This document shows, piece by piece, positions 15,119 through 15,840 of a DNA stretch of 15,840 nt. The translations under genes were made by a program, and so were the position numbers. The DNA comes from an uncultured bacterium (GTDB lineage Bacteria > Armatimonadota > Zipacnadia > Zipacnadales > Zipacnadaceae): the NCBI GenBank assembly GCA_937928475.1, contig CALFVE010000167.1:1-15840 (forward strand). The letters run 5' to 3'. The notes under the pieces were generated by a model, which had not been told where the DNA came from, ran no database searches, and worked only from the letters and a program-made list of their open reading frames with translations. Position 1 is the stretch's first letter, and every line of letters begins with the position of its first letter.

Positions 15119-15610
15119 TCACTTCCGCGCCTGGCGGGCCTGCCGGAGGGCCTCGGCCTCCTCGGGAATCAACTCCCGCTCCACCTGTCCCGCGCGCACC
15201 GGGCGCAGGTACACCCGGCTTTCTTGCAGCGTGCACAGTGAAGTCAGAATGAAGCCGTCTTGCTCCTCGTCCAAGACGGCGAGGGCGAAACTAAGGTTCC
15301 CCTTAATGTCCTCCCGAGCGTCAAACCGCACGAAGCCCAACCGGGAGAAGGCGTGTCGGCTATGTTCGGCCAGTTCCTGGGTGCGCCGGTCGAGGGTTTG
15401 CAGACGACGGGCCACCTGTTCCAGGAAATTGCCCAACTGACCGGCCGCCTCGGCGGGCTCCAGTTCCCGCCAGACGGTGAGTAAGCGGCGACGGTCGGGC
15501 TGCAATGATTCGGCTAAATGGCGGGCTCGGTTTGCCCAGTATAGGGCCAGGCCCCCGGCGACCAGGGCCAGCGCGGCCAGGGCGACGGTGACCACCTCCA
15601 AAGGGGACAT
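15119..15610 (-). CDS. DUF4446 family protein
   Basis: 163 aa, function unknown. One N-terminal membrane helix (about residues 5-25, VVTVALAALALVAGGLALYW) is followed by a likely coiled coil (about 35-85, rich in Arg, Glu and Leu). The conserved DUF4446 core (PF14584) comes next: GFVRFDAREDIKGNLSFALA, VLDEEQDGFILTSL, ESRVYLRPVRAG and a final ELIPEEAEAL. The ATG at 15610 is preferred over the GTG at 15613 because AAAGGAG then lies at 7 rather than 4 bases. The start overlaps the yajC stop by one base (TGATG), so the pair is translationally coupled. From general knowledge the family is widespread in Firmicutes and related phyla; its neighbourhood here suggests an envelope role. Confidence 0.9.
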   Translation of the reverse strand: MSPLEVVTVALAALALVAGGLALYWANRARHLAESLQPDRRRLLTVWRELEPAEAAGQLGNFLEQVARRLQTLDRRTQELAEHSRHAFSRLGFVRFDAREDIKGNLSFALAVLDEEQDGFILTSLCTLQESRVYLRPVRAGQVERELIPEEAEALRQARQARK

Positions 15611-15840
15611 CACTGGGCTCCTTTGCTCTGCTCCTGGCGCTTGCGCACGGCGCGGCGGTCGAAGACGACATGAACCCCGGGGGCAATCTCGAGGGTAAAA
15701 GTATCCTCGGTGAGTTTCACAATCTGGCCATGAATCCCCCCGGCGGTGATAATGCGGTCGCCCACCTTCAGGTCCTTGATCAGCGCCTCATGCCGGCGCT
15801 GCGCCCGGACCTGGGGACGAACGATTGTGCCCCAGAAGAT
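15610..15840 (-). CDS. yajC: Preprotein translocase subunit YajC, 5' partial
   Basis: 76 C-terminal residues are visible; the gene runs off the right edge and lacks its start and most of its single membrane helix. It begins in IFWGTIVRPQVRAQRRHEAL, matching the helix end plus R-P-Q motif of YajC. LKVGDRIITAGGIHGQIVKL and a closing APGVHVVFDRRAVRKR follow, the small soluble domain of the family. YajC associates with SecDF and assists Sec-dependent export. The stop TGA (15612-15610) overlaps the ATG of the DUF4446 gene. Confidence 0.93.
   Translation of the reverse strand: MFWGTIVRPQVRAQRRHEALIKDLKVGDRIITAGGIHGQIVKLTEDTFTLEIAPGVHVVFDRRAVRKRQEQSKGAQ

Noticed and set aside
1..15840. CRISPR array, rRNA, tRNA or transposase gene
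   Set aside because: No regularly spaced direct repeats, no tRNA T-arm with a matching acceptor stem, no rRNA-like sequence and no DDE or serine/tyrosine recombinase motif were found by eye.

Overview
This is a high-GC (about two-thirds G+C by eye) bacterial chromosome segment. It carries ordinary housekeeping and envelope genes plus one accessory cassette, a Type II restriction-modification (R-M) pair. The gene families suggest a deep-branching, possibly thermophilic Terrabacteria-type or Armatimonadota-like bacterium: DUF4446 next to yajC, a DUF5693 membrane protein, a zinc-ribbon DUF6159-like protein, and a URO-D-like protein that is not HemE. The phylum is a weak inference; no rRNA or tRNA gene was found.

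Layout: (1) 1-2369 (+) is the C-terminal two-thirds of dnaE, overlapped by hisD (2362-3699, +). (2) 3746-5131 (-) encodes a secreted protein with a C-terminal bacterial Ig-like (Big_5) domain and a Gly9 tail. 5325-7274 (-) encodes a DUF5693 polytopic membrane protein. 7485-8621 (-) encodes a URO-D superfamily protein. (3) glmS (8954-10783, +) is read divergently from a strong sigma70-type promoter, through a structured leader with a terminator-like hairpin. (4) A 444-bp gap is followed by a two-gene unit: a Tat/lipobox lipoprotein (11228-12043) and a zinc-ribbon multi-pass membrane protein (12067-13134). (5) The R-M cassette follows: a beta-class SPPY DNA methyltransferase (13181-14116), with a 4-bp ATGA overlap to a BglII/BstYI-type endonuclease (14113-14659). 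The endonuclease is broken by one extra A in an A5 run. (6) 14660-15118 is a structured gap with no convincing gene. (7) The minus-strand pair yajC (beyond the right edge to 15610) and DUF4446 (15119-15610) is coupled through TGATG.

Functionally, glmS supplies glucosamine-6-phosphate for the cell wall. The DUF5693 protein, the Ig-like protein, the lipoprotein, the zinc-ribbon membrane protein and YajC are envelope proteins. The R-M pair is the only clear accessory system. Its endonuclease is recognisable by the D-x8-E-V-Q catalytic pattern, so specificity around GATC (AGATCT or RGATCY) is predicted. The frameshift raises the question of whether the cell keeps an orphan methylase.

I did not find a convincing wholly new system. 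The most worthwhile leads are the frameshifted endonuclease, the riboswitch-like glmS leader without a glmS ribozyme, and the unexplained structured gaps at 10784-11227 and 14660-15118.
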